Positions 1 through 9,368 of a DNA stretch of 50,776 bases are shown here, piece after piece. The translations under genes were made by a program, and so were the position numbers. The notes under the pieces were generated by a model that worked only from the letters and a program-made list of their open reading frames with translations, was not told where the DNA came from and did no database searches. This DNA is from a virus. Position 1 is the stretch's first letter; the number at the start of each line of letters is the position of its first letter. The stretch lies in the IMG/VR virus record IMGVR_UViG_3300046009_012564, positions 1 to 50,776 of that record; one strand, given 5' to 3'.

Positions 1-1
1 C

Positions 2-3000
2 TCAGGTTCTTCAGGTTTAAGTGGTATAAATGGTACTTCGGGCACAAGCGGTACCTCAGGTACAGATGGTTCATCAGGAACATCAGGAACAGATGGTTCT
101 TCAGGCACTTCTGGTACCTCTGGTACCTCTGGTACAGATGGTTCATCTGGTACAAGTGGAACAAGCGGATCTTCAGGTTTAAGTGGTATAAATGGTACTT
201 CTGGAACTAGTGGTACAGATGGTACTTCAGGTACATCAGGTACAGATGGTTCAAGTGGTACTTCAGGTACAGGTGGTACTTCTGGTACAAGTGGTACAGA
301 TGGCACTTCAGGTACTAGTGGTAGTTCAGGCCTTTCAGGAATTAATGGAACCTCTGGTACAAGTGGTACAGATGGTTCTTCAGGAACATCAGGTACAGAT
401 GGCTCATCAGGCACAAGTGGTACAAGTGGTACAAGTGGTTCATCAGGAACTTCAGGTACTGATGGCTCAAGTGGCACTTCAGGTAGTTCTGGTTTGTCTG
501 GTATAAACGGAACAAGCGGCACATCAGGAACTTCAGGAACAGATGGTTCATCTGGTACTTCAGGTACAGATGGTAGTTCAGGTATAAGCGGAACATCAGG
601 CACATCTGGTACAGATGGTTCATCTGGTACAAGTGGCACTTCAGGCTCTTCAGGCCTTTCAGGTATAAACGGAACAAGTGGCACTTCAGGTACTGATGGC
701 TCAAGTGGCACTTCAGGTACAGATGGTAGTTCAGGTACATCTGGTTCATCAGGAACTAGTGGTTCTTCTGGTACATCTGGTACAGATGGTTCAAGTGGTA
801 CATCAGGTTCATCAGGTTTAAGCGGTATTAATGGAACCTCAGGTACAAGTGGTACCTCAGGTACTGATGGCTCAAGCGGTACTTCAGGTACAGACGGTTC
901 TTCAGGTACTTCTGGCACAAGTGGTTCATCAGGCACATCTGGTACAGATGGTTCATCTGGCACTTCAGGCTCTTCAGGCCTTTCAGGTATAAACGGAACA
1001 AGCGGTACTTCTGGTACTTCAGGAACTGATGGCTCTTCGGGTACAAGCGGTGAATCAGGTACAAGCGGTTCTTCGGGTACTTCAGGTACAGACGGATCTT
1101 CAGGTACAAGCGGAACAAGTGGAAGTTCGGGATTAAGTGGTATTAATGGTACTTCAGGTACTAGTGGTTCATCAGGTACAAGTGGTACCGATGGTTCTTC
1201 AGGTACTTCGGGTACAGATGGTTCTAGTGGCACTTCTGGTACTTCGGGTACAGATGGTTCTTCTGGTACCTCTGGTTCATCTGGTCTTTCAGGTATAAAT
1301 GGTACATCAGGTACTTCAGGCACTTCTGGTACAGATGGTTCATCTGGTACAAGTGGTGAATCCGGAACATCTGGCTCATCTGGTACTTCTGGTACAGATG
1401 GTTCTTCAGGCACAAGCGGAACCAGCGGATCTTCAGGTTTATCCGGTATAAACGGCACCTCAGGTACAAGTGGTTCATCAGGAACCTCAGGTGAATCCGG
1501 CACAAGTGGTACTTCAGGTACTGATGGTTCAAGCGGTACTTCAGGTACAGATGGCTCTTCAGGTACTTCAGGTACATCTGGTTCAAGTGGTTCATCAGGA
1601 ACATCTGGATCTTCAGGTTCATCAGGAACTTCAGGGACAGATGGTTCATCTGGCACCTCAGGTACAGATGGTTCTTCGGGTACAAGTGGCACTTCTGGTA
1701 CAAGTGGTACAGATGGTACTTCAGGTACTAGTGGCACATCAGGTAGCTCAGGTCTTTCAGGTATAAATGGCACTTCAGGTACAAGTGGTTCATCAGGTAC
1801 TTCAGGTACAGATGGTTCTTCAGGTACTTCAGGTACTAGTGGTAGTTCAGGTTCATCTGGTACAAGCGGCACAGATGGTTCATCAGGTACATCAGGTAGT
1901 TCAGGCTCATCAGGCACAAGTGGTAGTTCAGGCTCATCAGGTACTAGCGGTTCTTCAGGAACTTCAGGTACAGACGGATCTTCAGGAACTAGTGGCTCAA
2001 GTGGTACATCTGGTTCATCTGGTACAAGTGGTACAGATGGTTCTTCAGGTACAAGCGGAACAAGTGGTTCTTCTGGTTTATCAGGTATAAACGGAACAAG
2101 TGGTACTTCTGGAACTTCAGGTTCAAGTGGTACAGATGGTAGCTCAGGTACTTCAGGCACTAGTGGTAGCTCAGGTAGTTCAGGATCTTCAGGAACATCT
2201 GGTACAGATGGTTCTTCAGGCACTTCAGGTAGTTCTGGTTCATCTGGAACTTCGGGTTCAAGTGGCTCATCAGGAACATCAGGTTCAAGCGGTACCTCAG
2301 GTACAGATGGTTCATCAGGAACTAGTGGTACAAGTGGTAGCTCAGGTTCTTCAGGAACAAGTGGTACTTCAGGTAGCTCAGGAACAAGTGGTTCTTCTGG
2401 CTTAAGTGGTATTAATGGTACTTCAGGTACTTCAGGCACAAGCGGTACAGATGGCTCATCTGGTACTTCAGGCAGCTCAGGATCATCTGGTTCATCTGGT
2501 ACTTCAGGTACAGATGGCTCAAGTGGTACTTCAGGTAGTTCAGGCTCTAGTGGAACTTCAGGTTCTAGTGGTTCATCAGGAACTAGTGGTTCCTCAGGTA
2601 CATCTGGTACAGATGGCTCATCTGGTACTTCAGGATCTTCAGGAACATCAGGTAGCTCAGGCTCATCAGGTACTTCAGGAAGTTCAGGCACTTCAGGTAC
2701 ATCTGGATCTTCAGGTTTAAGTGGTATTAATGGTACTTCAGGTACTTCGGGTACAAGTGGTACAGATGGTTCATCTGGCACTTCAGGTAGCTCAGGTTCT
2801 TCAGGTAGCTCAGGTACTTCAGGTACAGATGGTTCATCAGGAACAAGTGGTTCTTCAGGTTCATCTGGTACATCAGGTTCATCAGGTTCATCAGGAACAA
2901 GCGGTTCATCAGGTACATCAGGTACAGACGGATCTTCAGGTACAAGTGGAACCTCAGGTAGTTCAGGCTCATCAGGTTCAAGTGGAACTAGTGGTTCTTC

Positions 3001-5545
3001 AGGTACTTCAGGTACTTCAGGATCATCAGGTCTTTCAGGTATAAACGGAACTTCAGGTACTTCAGGTTCATCTGGTTCATCAGGTACCTCAGGTACGGAT
3101 GGCTCTTCAGGTACTAGTGGAACATCAGGTTCTTCAGGTTCAAGCGGTAGTTCAGGTTCAAGCGGCACTTCAGGATCTTCAGGTTCTTCAGGAACAAGTG
3201 GTACAAGTGGTACTTCAGGTTCTTCAGGTTCAAGTGGTACATCTGGTACAGATGGTTCATCTGGTACAAGTGGTAGCTCGGGCTCATCAGGCAGTTCAGG
3301 TACTTCAGGTACATCTGGCTCTTCAGGAACATCAGGTTCTTCAGGTTTAAGCGGTATAAACGGAACTTCAGGTACTAGCGGTACATCAGGCAGTTCAGGT
3401 AGTTCAGGTTCATCAGGAACAAGTGGTTCATCTGGTACTTCAGGAACTAGTGGTTCAAGTGGCTCTTCAGGTTCAAGCGGAACTTCAGGTTCAAGCGGAA
3501 CATCTGGTTCAAGTGGTAGTTCAGGTTCTAGTGGCTCATCAGGAACTAGTGGTACAGATGGCTCATCTGGTACTTCAGGTTCATCAGGAACATCAGGCAG
3601 CTCAGGTTCATCAGGAACTAGCGGAACTTCAGGTTCTTCAGGAACATCTGGTTCATCAGGCCTTTCAGGTATAAATGGTACTTCAGGTACAAGTGGTACT
3701 TCCGGTTCAAGTGGTTCAAGTGGCTCTTCAGGTACATCAGGTTCAAGCGGTTCATCAGGAACTTCAGGAACTAGCGGCTCATCAGGATCTTCAGGTAGCT
3801 CAGGTTCATCAGGAACTTCTGGCTCAAGCGGTACATCAGGTACTAGTGGAAGTTCTGGTTCATCTGGTTCATCAGGAACATCAGGCACTTCAGGTTCAAG
3901 CGGAACATCAGGCACATCAGGATCATCAGGTTCATCTGGTACCTCAGGTACATCTGGATCATCAGGTTTAAGTGGTATTAATGGTACTTCTGGAACAAGT
4001 GGCTCATCTGGAACTTCAGGTTCAAGTGGCTCATCAGGTACAAGTGGTAGCTCAGGTTCTTCAGGTACTTCAGGTTCTTCAGGAACTTCTGGTTCAAGTG
4101 GCTCAAGTGGCTCTTCAGGTTCATCAGGTACTTCTGGTACTAGTGGTTCATCAGGTACTTCAGGTACAAGTGGTTCTTCTGGTTCATCAGGTTCTTCAGG
4201 CTCATCAGGAACAAGTGGTTCATCTGGTACTTCAGGTACAAGTGGCTCTTCAGGTTCATCTGGTTCAAGTGGTTCATCAGGAACATCAGGTTCAAGTGGT
4301 ACCTCAGGAACTAGCGGAAGCTCTGGTTCATCAGGTTCAAGCGGTAGTTCAGGTACTTCAGGCAGTTCAGGTACTTCAGGTACTAGTGGCTCTTCAGGCT
4401 CATCAGGTAGCTCAGGTTCATCTGGTACAAGTGGCTCATCAGGTTTAAGTGGTATTAACGGTACATCAGGAACTTCAGGTAGTTCAGGTTCATCTGGTTC
4501 AAGTGGTTCATCCGGTACTTCAGGTACAAGTGGTTCTTCAGGAACATCAGGCTCATCAGGCAGCTCAGGTTCTAGTGGTTCATCAGGAACTAGCGGAAGC
4601 TCAGGTTCGTCTGGTACTTCAGGATCTTCAGGCAGCTCTGGTTCTTCAGGCTCATCAGGAACATCTGGTTCTAGTGGTACTTCAGGAACTTCAGGTACTT
4701 CAGGTAGTTCAGGTTCATCAGGTTCAAGTGGAAGTTCAGGCTCATCAGGTACTTCAGGTTCAAGCGGAACATCAGGTACTAGTGGAAGTTCTGGTTCTTC
4801 AGGTAGTTCAGGCTCTTCAGGAACTAGTGGTTCATCAGGAACTTCAGGCTCTTCAGGTACAAGTGGCAGCTCAGGCTCATCTGGTTCAAGCGGAACATCT
4901 GGTTCTTCAGGTTTATCAGGTATAAACGGAACTAGTGGTACTTCAGGTTCATCAGGTTCATCAGGTAGTTCAGGTTCTTCAGGAACATCTGGCTCAAGTG
5001 GCTCATCTGGTACTTCAGGCTCATCAGGCTCATCAGGTTCATCAGGCACGTCAGGAAGTTCAGGTTCATCAGGTACTAGTGGCTCTTCTGGATCTTCAGG
5101 TAGCTCAGGCTCATCAGGCACAAGTGGTAGTTCAGGCTCTTCTGGTACATCAGGTTCAAGTGGCTCTTCAGGTAGCTCAGGCTCATCAGGAACTAGTGGT
5201 TCTTCAGGCTCCTCTGGTACTTCAGGCAGTTCAGGATCTTCTGGCAGTTCAGGCTCATCAGGTTCATCAGGAACTTCAGGTTCATCAGGAACTTCAGGTT
5301 CATCAGGTACAAGTGGCTCAAGTGGTAGCTCAGGCTCATCTGGTTCAAGCGGCTCTTCTGGAACATCTGGTTCTTCAGGTTTATCAGGTGTAAATGGCAC
5401 TTCAGGAACATCAGGTTCTTCAGGTTCATCAGGTATAGGCATTAGTGGTACATCAGGCTCTTCAGGTACAAGCGGTTCATCAGGTTCATCCGGTTCTAGT
5501 GGTACTAGCGGTTCTAGTGGCTCATCAGGTTCATCAGGTACGTCA
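2..5545 (+). repeat. GTS/GSS/GTD triplet-coding repeat array with GLSGIN punctuation
   Basis: This is a 9-bp-type coding repeat in which Gly recurs every third codon. The Ile codon of the GIN punctuation (Val in the last copy) lies at 26, 188, 341, 503, 665, 827, 989, 1142, 1295, 1448, 1763, 2087, 2411, 2726, 3041, 3356, 3671, 3977, 4454, 4922 and 5390. Spacings in 9-bp units (three codons, i.e. three Gly-X-Y triplets, each) are 17-18 for the first nine intervals, 34-36 for the next eight and 52-53 for the last three. Synonymous codons are heavily mixed, so DNA identity between units is much lower than protein identity. Confidence 0.95.
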
Positions 5546-6139
5546 GGCGCTGCTACTATAAACAACAATACTAACAACTACGTATTAACCGCAACTGGTA
5601 CCGCTGGTCTAATTAATGGTGAAGCTAACTTAACATTTACTGGCACAACATTAGGAGTTAACGGAGATATTAGTGTTCAAGGTGGCATTGATATGAACAA
5701 TACTGATGTTAGTAATGTTAGAAACATTACTATGGATGGTACTGGTAATATTGATGGTGCCGGAACTTCTAATATTAATAACTTTAATGAAATCAATGGT
5801 AACGTTAAAAACTTTGATATACCACACCCTTCAAAAGAAGGATGGAGACTTCGCTACTCAGTGCTTGAGGGACCAGAAACTGGTGTGTATATTAGAGGTA
5901 AAGTAGAAGGAGATGGAGTAATTACATTACCTGATTACTGGAAAGATTTAGTATACCATGATAGCCTATCAGTACAATTAACACCTATTGGAAAATCATG
6001 TACTCACTACGTATTATCAGCGTCAGTTGAACAAGTCGTGGTAGCATGTGAATGTGGAGAAGTAAACGCTTATTACGTAGTATTTGCAGAAAGAAAAGTA
6101 GATCCGAAATTAATAGTTGAATATCCCGTAAAAGGCTAA
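2..6139 (+). CDS. Giant proline-free collagen-like (Gly-X-Y) fibre protein, 5' end outside window
   Basis: The frame is open from the left edge, so the gene starts upstream. About 1,848 visible residues are uninterrupted Gly-X-Y triplets, mostly GTS, GSS and GTD with no proline, punctuated by GLSGIN. From about position 5545 the repeat gives way to an Asn/Thr-rich, probably beta-structured stretch. The C-terminal domain contains FDIPHPSKEGWRLRY and LEGPETGVYIRG, a tip domain I recognise from fibre and structural proteins of marine T4-like phages. It is probably a tail fibre or virion-surface fibril. Asp triplets stop at codon 3557 and only Ser/Thr triplets follow. The chain has no Lys in its repeat, so a Ser/Thr glycosyltransferase rather than a lysyl hydroxylase would be the relevant modifier. 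Triple-helix formation without proline is an inference; a polyglycine-II bundle is an alternative. Confidence 0.85.
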   Translation, partial: SGSSGLSGINGTSGTSGTSGTDGSSGTSGTDGSSGTSGTSGTSGTDGSSGTSGTSGSSGLSGINGTSGTSGTDGTSGTSGTDGSSGTSGTGGTSGTSGTDGTSGTSGSSGLSGINGTSGTSGTDGSSGTSGTDGSSGTSGTSGTSGSSGTSGTDGSSGTSGSSGLSGINGTSGTSGTSGTDGSSGTSGTDGSSGISGTSGTSGTDGSSGTSGTSGSSGLSGINGTSGTSGTDGSSGTSGTDGSSGTSGSSGTSGSSGTSGTDGSSGTSGSSGLSGINGTSGTSGTSGTDGSSGTSGTDGSSGTSGTSGSSGTSGTDGSSGTSGSSGLSGINGTSGTSGTSGTDGSSGTSGESGTSGSSGTSGTDGSSGTSGTSGSSGLSGINGTSGTSGSSGTSGTDGSSGTSGTDGSSGTSGTSGTDGSSGTSGSSGLSGINGTSGTSGTSGTDGSSGTSGESGTSGSSGTSGTDGSSGTSGTSGSSGLSGINGTSGTSGSSGTSGESGTSGTSGTDGSSGTSGTDGSSGTSGTSGSSGSSGTSGSSGSSGTSGTDGSSGTSGTDGSSGTSGTSGTSGTDGTSGTSGTSGSSGLSGINGTSGTSGSSGTSGTDGSSGTSGTSGSSGSSGTSGTDGSSGTSGSSGSSGTSGSSGSSGTSGSSGTSGTDGSSGTSGSSGTSGSSGTSGTDGSSGTSGTSGSSGLSGINGTSGTSGTSGSSGTDGSSGTSGTSGSSGSSGSSGTSGTDGSSGTSGSSGSSGTSGSSGSSGTSGSSGTSGTDGSSGTSGTSGSSGSSGTSGTSGSSGTSGSSGLSGINGTSGTSGTSGTDGSSGTSGSSGSSGSSGTSGTDGSSGTSGSSGSSGTSGSSGSSGTSGSSGTSGTDGSSGTSGSSGTSGSSGSSGTSGSSGTSGTSGSSGLSGINGTSGTSGTSGTDGSSGTSGSSGSSGSSGTSGTDGSSGTSGSSGSSGTSGSSGSSGTSGSSGTSGTDGSSGTSGTSGSSGSSGSSGTSGSSGTSGTSGSSGLSGINGTSGTSGSSGSSGTSGTDGSSGTSGTSGSSGSSGSSGSSGTSGSSGSSGTSGTSGTSGSSGSSGTSGTDGSSGTSGSSGSSGSSGTSGTSGSSGTSGSSGLSGINGTSGTSGTSGSSGSSGSSGTSGSSGTSGTSGSSGSSGSSGTSGSSGTSGSSGSSGSSGSSGTSGTDGSSGTSGSSGTSGSSGSSGTSGTSGSSGTSGSSGLSGINGTSGTSGTSGSSGSSGSSGTSGSSGSSGTSGTSGSSGSSGSSGSSGTSGSSGTSGTSGSSGSSGSSGTSGTSGSSGTSGTSGSSGSSGTSGTSGSSGLSGINGTSGTSGSSGTSGSSGSSGTSGSSGSSGTSGSSGTSGSSGSSGSSGSSGTSGTSGSSGTSGTSGSSGSSGSSGSSGTSGSSGTSGTSGSSGSSGSSGSSGTSGSSGTSGTSGSSGSSGSSGSSGTSGSSGTSGTSGSSGSSGSSGSSGTSGSSGLSGINGTSGTSGSSGSSGSSGSSGTSGTSGSSGTSGSSGSSGSSGSSGTSGSSGSSGTSGSSGSSGSSGSSGTSGSSGTSGTSGTSGSSGSSGSSGSSGSSGTSGSSGTSGTSGSSGSSGSSGSSGTSGSSGTSGSSGTSGSSGSSGSSGTSGSSGLSGINGTSGTSGSSGSSGSSGSSGTSGSSGSSGTSGSSGSSGSSGTSGSSGSSGTSGSSGSSGSSGSSGTSGSSGSSGTSGSSGSSGSSGSSGTSGSSGSSGTSGSSGSSGSSGSSGSSGTSGSSGTSGSSGTSGSSGSSGSSGSSGSSGTSGSSGLSGVNGTSGTSGSSGSSGIGISGTSGSSGTSGSSGSSGSSGTSGSSGSSGSSGTSGAATINNNTNNYVLTATGTAGLINGEANLTFTGTTLGVNGDISVQGGIDMNNTDVSNVRNITMDGTGNIDGAGTSNINNFNEINGNVKNFDIPHPSKEGWRLRYSVLEGPETGVYIRGKVEGDGVITLPDYWKDLVYHDSLSVQLTPIGKSCTHYVLSASVEQVVVACECGEVNAYYVVFAERKVDPKLIVEYPVKG

Positions 6140-6152
6140 TATTTATTAGTAT
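6139..6152 (+). promoter_or_regulatory. Late-type promoter motif (variant)
   Basis: The motif ATATTTATTAGTAT begins at the stop codon of the first fibre gene and ends 9 bases before the next ATG. It is a degenerate member of the ATATTTATAATAAA family that recurs in this window. Confidence 0.45.
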
Positions 6153-6161
6153 ATATAAAAG

Positions 6162-9100
6162 ATGGCAAAAAACGTACAGATAATACCAAAATCAGGTAGC
6201 TTAAATTTCCAAGATACTGCTGTAGGTAAAGAAATTAAATTTGATTTTGCATCAGCGGGTCAATTAACAATCAAAAGTGGTTCTGTTAACATTGCTACTA
6301 TTGATAGTGGCAGTTTAGCCATTGCTAATAATGCTACTTTTGTATTACCTGTTGTAGGATCCTCTCCTTCTTCACCAATCCCAGGACAAGTTTGGTTTAA
6401 TAGTGGTACAAATACTTTAGAAGTAGAAGGTACAGCTGGAACCATAACAGGTGGTGGTCCTCAAGGTCCAATTGGTCCTCAAGGTCCACAAGGCCCACAA
6501 GGTCCTATTGGTCCTATTGGACCACAAGGCCCTATTGGAGCACAAGGTCCCATAGGCCCTATTGGTCCTATTGGTCCTCAGGGCCCTATCGGTCCTATCG
6601 GCCCTACAGGTCCTATTGGTCCTATTGGCCCACAGGGTCCTATCGGCCCTATTGGCCCTATCGGTCCTCAAGGTCCAATTGGTCCTATCGGTCCTACAGG
6701 TCCTCAAGGCCCACAAGGCCCAATTGGCCCCATTGGTCCACAGGGTCCTATTGGTGCTCAAGGCCCAATTGGTCCTATCGGTCCTACAGGTCCTATCGGC
6801 CCACAAGGTCCAATCGGTCCTCAAGGTCCAATTGGTCCACAAGGTCCTATAGGTAACCAAGGCCCTATTGGCCCAATTGGTCCTACGGGTCCTATCGGTC
6901 CTCAAGGTCCTATTGGTCCAATTGGTCCTATCGGTCCGATTGGTCCTATCGGCCCACAAGGTCCTATTGGTCCAATTGGTCCAACTGGTCCAATTGGCCC
7001 TCAAGGTCCCATAGGTCCTATCGGCCCCATCGGTCCTATTGGTCCAATTGGTCCTCAAGGTCCCATAGGTCCAATTGGCCCAACTGGCCCTATAGGTCCA
7101 CAAGGTCCTATTGGAGCTCAAGGCCCAATTGGTCCTATAGGTCCTATCGGTCCTCAAGGTCCAATCGGTCCAATTGGCCCAACTGGTCCTATTGGCCCAC
7201 AAGGTCCTATAGGTGCACAAGGTCCTATTGGACCTAAAGGAGACAACCAAGCTCCGGGCCCTATCGGTCCTATTGGTCCGATTGGCCCCCAAGGCCCTAT
7301 TGGTCCAATTGGTCCAACTGGTCCGATCGGTCCACAAGGTCCCATAGGTCCTATAGGCCCTATTGGCCCTATTGGTCCTCAAGGTCCTCAAGGTCCTATA
7401 GGTCCTATCGGTCCTACAGGTCCAATTGGTCCTCAAGGTCCTATTGGAGCTCAAGGCCCTATTGGTCCCATTGGTCCTATTGGCCCACAGGGTCCTATTG
7501 GCCCAATTGGTCCTACTGGCCCGATTGGTCCACAAGGTCCTATTGGAGTACAAGGTCCTATTGGACCTAAAGGAGATAACCAAGCACCTGGTCCTCAAGG
7601 TCCTATTGGACCTATCGGCCCTCAAGGTCCAATTGGTCCTATCGGACCAACTGGTCCAATCGGCCCACAAGGTCCTATCGGTCCTATCGGTCCTATTGGC
7701 CCACAGGGTCCTCAAGGAAACCAAGGCCCTATCGGTCCTATTGGTCCTACAGGTCCTATAGGTCCACAAGGTCCTATTGGAGCTCAAGGCCCAATTGGTC
7801 CTATTGGTCCAATCGGCCCACAAGGTCCTATCGGTCCTATCGGTCCTACAGGTCCTATTGGCCCCCAAGGTCCAATTGGTAATATTGGTCCTATAGGTCC
7901 TATTGGTCCTATCGGACCCCAAGGCCCTATTGGCCCTATCGGTCCTACAGGTCCTATTGGTCCTCAAGGTCCAATTGGTAATATTGGTCCTATTGGCCCT
8001 ATTGGCCCAATTGGTCCTCAAGGCCCTATCGGTCCTATTGGTCCTACGGGTCCAATTGGTCCTCAAGGTCCTATTGGAGTACAAGGTCCTATTGGTCCTA
8101 AAGGAGACAACCAAGCACCTGGCCCCATTGGTCCTATCGGTCCTATTGGTCCTCAAGGTCCTATCGGCCCCATTGGTCCTACTGGACCTATTGGCCCTCA
8201 AGGTCCTATTGGTCCTATTGGTCCAATTGGTCCACAAGGTCCACAAGGTAACCAAGGTCCTATTGGTCCTATAGGACCTACTGGCCCCATTGGTCCTATT
8301 GGTCCTATTGGTCCTCAAGGTCCAATTGGTAATATTGGCCCCATTGGTCCACAAGGTCCTATTGGCCCTATTGGTCCTACAGGCCCTATTGGTCCTCAAG
8401 GTCCTATTGGTCCAATCGGTCCAATTGGTAACATTGGTCCAATTGGTCCTCAAGGTCCAATCGGTCCAATTGGCCCAACTGGTCCTATTGGCCCTCAAGG
8501 TCCTATTGGTAATATTGGTCCCATAGGTCCTATTGGTCCTATTGGTCCACAGGGTCCTATTGGTCCAATCGGTCCAACTGGTCCTATTGGCCCTCAAGGC
8601 CCTATTGGCGCTCAAGGCCCAATTGGACCTAAAGGAGATAATCAAGCTCCAGGCCCCCAAGGCCCTATTGGTCCTATCGGCCCACAGGGTCCTATCGGTC
8701 CTATTGGTCCTACAGGTCCTATTGGTGTGCAAGGTCCAATTGGTAATATCGGTCCTATAGGTCCTCAAGGTCCCCAAGGTAATATTGGCCCTATTGGCCC
8801 AATTGGTCCTACAGGCCCTATTGGTCCTCAAGGTCCAATTGGTAATATTGGTCCTATTGGCCCTATCGGACCTATTGGTGCACAAGGTCCTATTGGTCCT
8901 ATTGGCCCTACAGGTCCTATTGGCCCCCAAGGTCCAATTGGTAATATTGGCCCCATTGGACCACAAGGCCCTCAAGGTAATATTGGTCCTATTGGCCCTA
9001 TCGGTCCTACAGGCCCTATTGGTCCTCAAGGTCCTATTGGTCCTATTGGCCCAACTGGTCCTATTGGAAATATAGGCCCACAAGGTATTCAGGGTCCTAT

Positions 9101-9362
9101 TGGTCCTGTTGGTGCATCTGGTGCTCAAGGTCCTATTGGTAACATTGGACCCATTGGCCCACAAGGTCCTATTGGCCCTTCAGGTGCTACAGGCGCTATT
9201 GGTCCTATTGGTCCTATTGGTCCTCAAGGCCCCATTGGTCCTCAGGGCCCAGCAGGTAATAATGCACCAACTGGAGTTACTACAACTTTTGCTCTTAATA
9301 CTAGTGGAGGTAACCCTTCATTTAATTATGTAGCCGGAGTATTAACAGCTTATAACCCTTAA
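6162..9362 (+). CDS. Collagen-like fibre protein, GPI/GPQ type with four GPKGDN sites
   Basis: The protein has 1,066 residues. Residues 1-98 form a globular N-terminal module beginning [14 protein letters not shown], shared with the next gene and probably a virion attachment domain. Residues about 99-1032 are Gly-X-Y triplets, nearly all with Pro in X (GPI, GPQ, GPT). A GPT triplet recurs every 99 bp almost exactly. The only Lys and Asp residues I see in the helix are in four [10 protein letters not shown] modules, with Lys at residues 359, 470, 647 and 824. Each Lys is in the Y position before Gly, the animal lysyl-hydroxylase context. QAP replaces a Gly-led triplet. The short C-terminus ([13 protein letters not shown]...) has no chaperone domain, unlike the following paralogue, suggesting it may co-assemble with it. 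Likely a tail-fibre or whisker component. Confidence 0.85.
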   Translation: MAKNVQIIPKSGSLNFQDTAVGKEIKFDFASAGQLTIKSGSVNIATIDSGSLAIANNATFVLPVVGSSPSSPIPGQVWFNSGTNTLEVEGTAGTITGGGPQGPIGPQGPQGPQGPIGPIGPQGPIGAQGPIGPIGPIGPQGPIGPIGPTGPIGPIGPQGPIGPIGPIGPQGPIGPIGPTGPQGPQGPIGPIGPQGPIGAQGPIGPIGPTGPIGPQGPIGPQGPIGPQGPIGNQGPIGPIGPTGPIGPQGPIGPIGPIGPIGPIGPQGPIGPIGPTGPIGPQGPIGPIGPIGPIGPIGPQGPIGPIGPTGPIGPQGPIGAQGPIGPIGPIGPQGPIGPIGPTGPIGPQGPIGAQGPIGPKGDNQAPGPIGPIGPIGPQGPIGPIGPTGPIGPQGPIGPIGPIGPIGPQGPQGPIGPIGPTGPIGPQGPIGAQGPIGPIGPIGPQGPIGPIGPTGPIGPQGPIGVQGPIGPKGDNQAPGPQGPIGPIGPQGPIGPIGPTGPIGPQGPIGPIGPIGPQGPQGNQGPIGPIGPTGPIGPQGPIGAQGPIGPIGPIGPQGPIGPIGPTGPIGPQGPIGNIGPIGPIGPIGPQGPIGPIGPTGPIGPQGPIGNIGPIGPIGPIGPQGPIGPIGPTGPIGPQGPIGVQGPIGPKGDNQAPGPIGPIGPIGPQGPIGPIGPTGPIGPQGPIGPIGPIGPQGPQGNQGPIGPIGPTGPIGPIGPIGPQGPIGNIGPIGPQGPIGPIGPTGPIGPQGPIGPIGPIGNIGPIGPQGPIGPIGPTGPIGPQGPIGNIGPIGPIGPIGPQGPIGPIGPTGPIGPQGPIGAQGPIGPKGDNQAPGPQGPIGPIGPQGPIGPIGPTGPIGVQGPIGNIGPIGPQGPQGNIGPIGPIGPTGPIGPQGPIGNIGPIGPIGPIGAQGPIGPIGPTGPIGPQGPIGNIGPIGPQGPQGNIGPIGPIGPTGPIGPQGPIGPIGPTGPIGNIGPQGIQGPIGPVGASGAQGPIGNIGPIGPQGPIGPSGATGAIGPIGPIGPQGPIGPQGPAGNNAPTGVTTTFALNTSGGNPSFNYVAGVLTAYNP
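6456..9255 (+). repeat. GPI/GPQ collagen triplet array with 99-bp period
   Basis: Thr codons of the GPT triplets lie at 6606, 6696, 6786, 6885, 6984, 7083, 7182, 7317, 7416, 7515, 7650, 7749, 7848, 7947, 8046, 8181, 8280, 8379, 8478, 8577, 8712, 8811, 8910, 9009 and 9054. Intervals are 90, 90, then 99 bp, or 135 bp wherever a GPKGDNQAP module is inserted. The last interval is 45 bp. Confidence 0.95.
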
Positions 9363-9368
9363 TAATCT

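Noticed and set aside
192-5393. Many +1-frame open frames in the first collagen gene (Val/Gln/His-rich)
   Set aside because: They are out-of-frame readings of the GGT-ACT-TCA type repeat and carry no independent signal.
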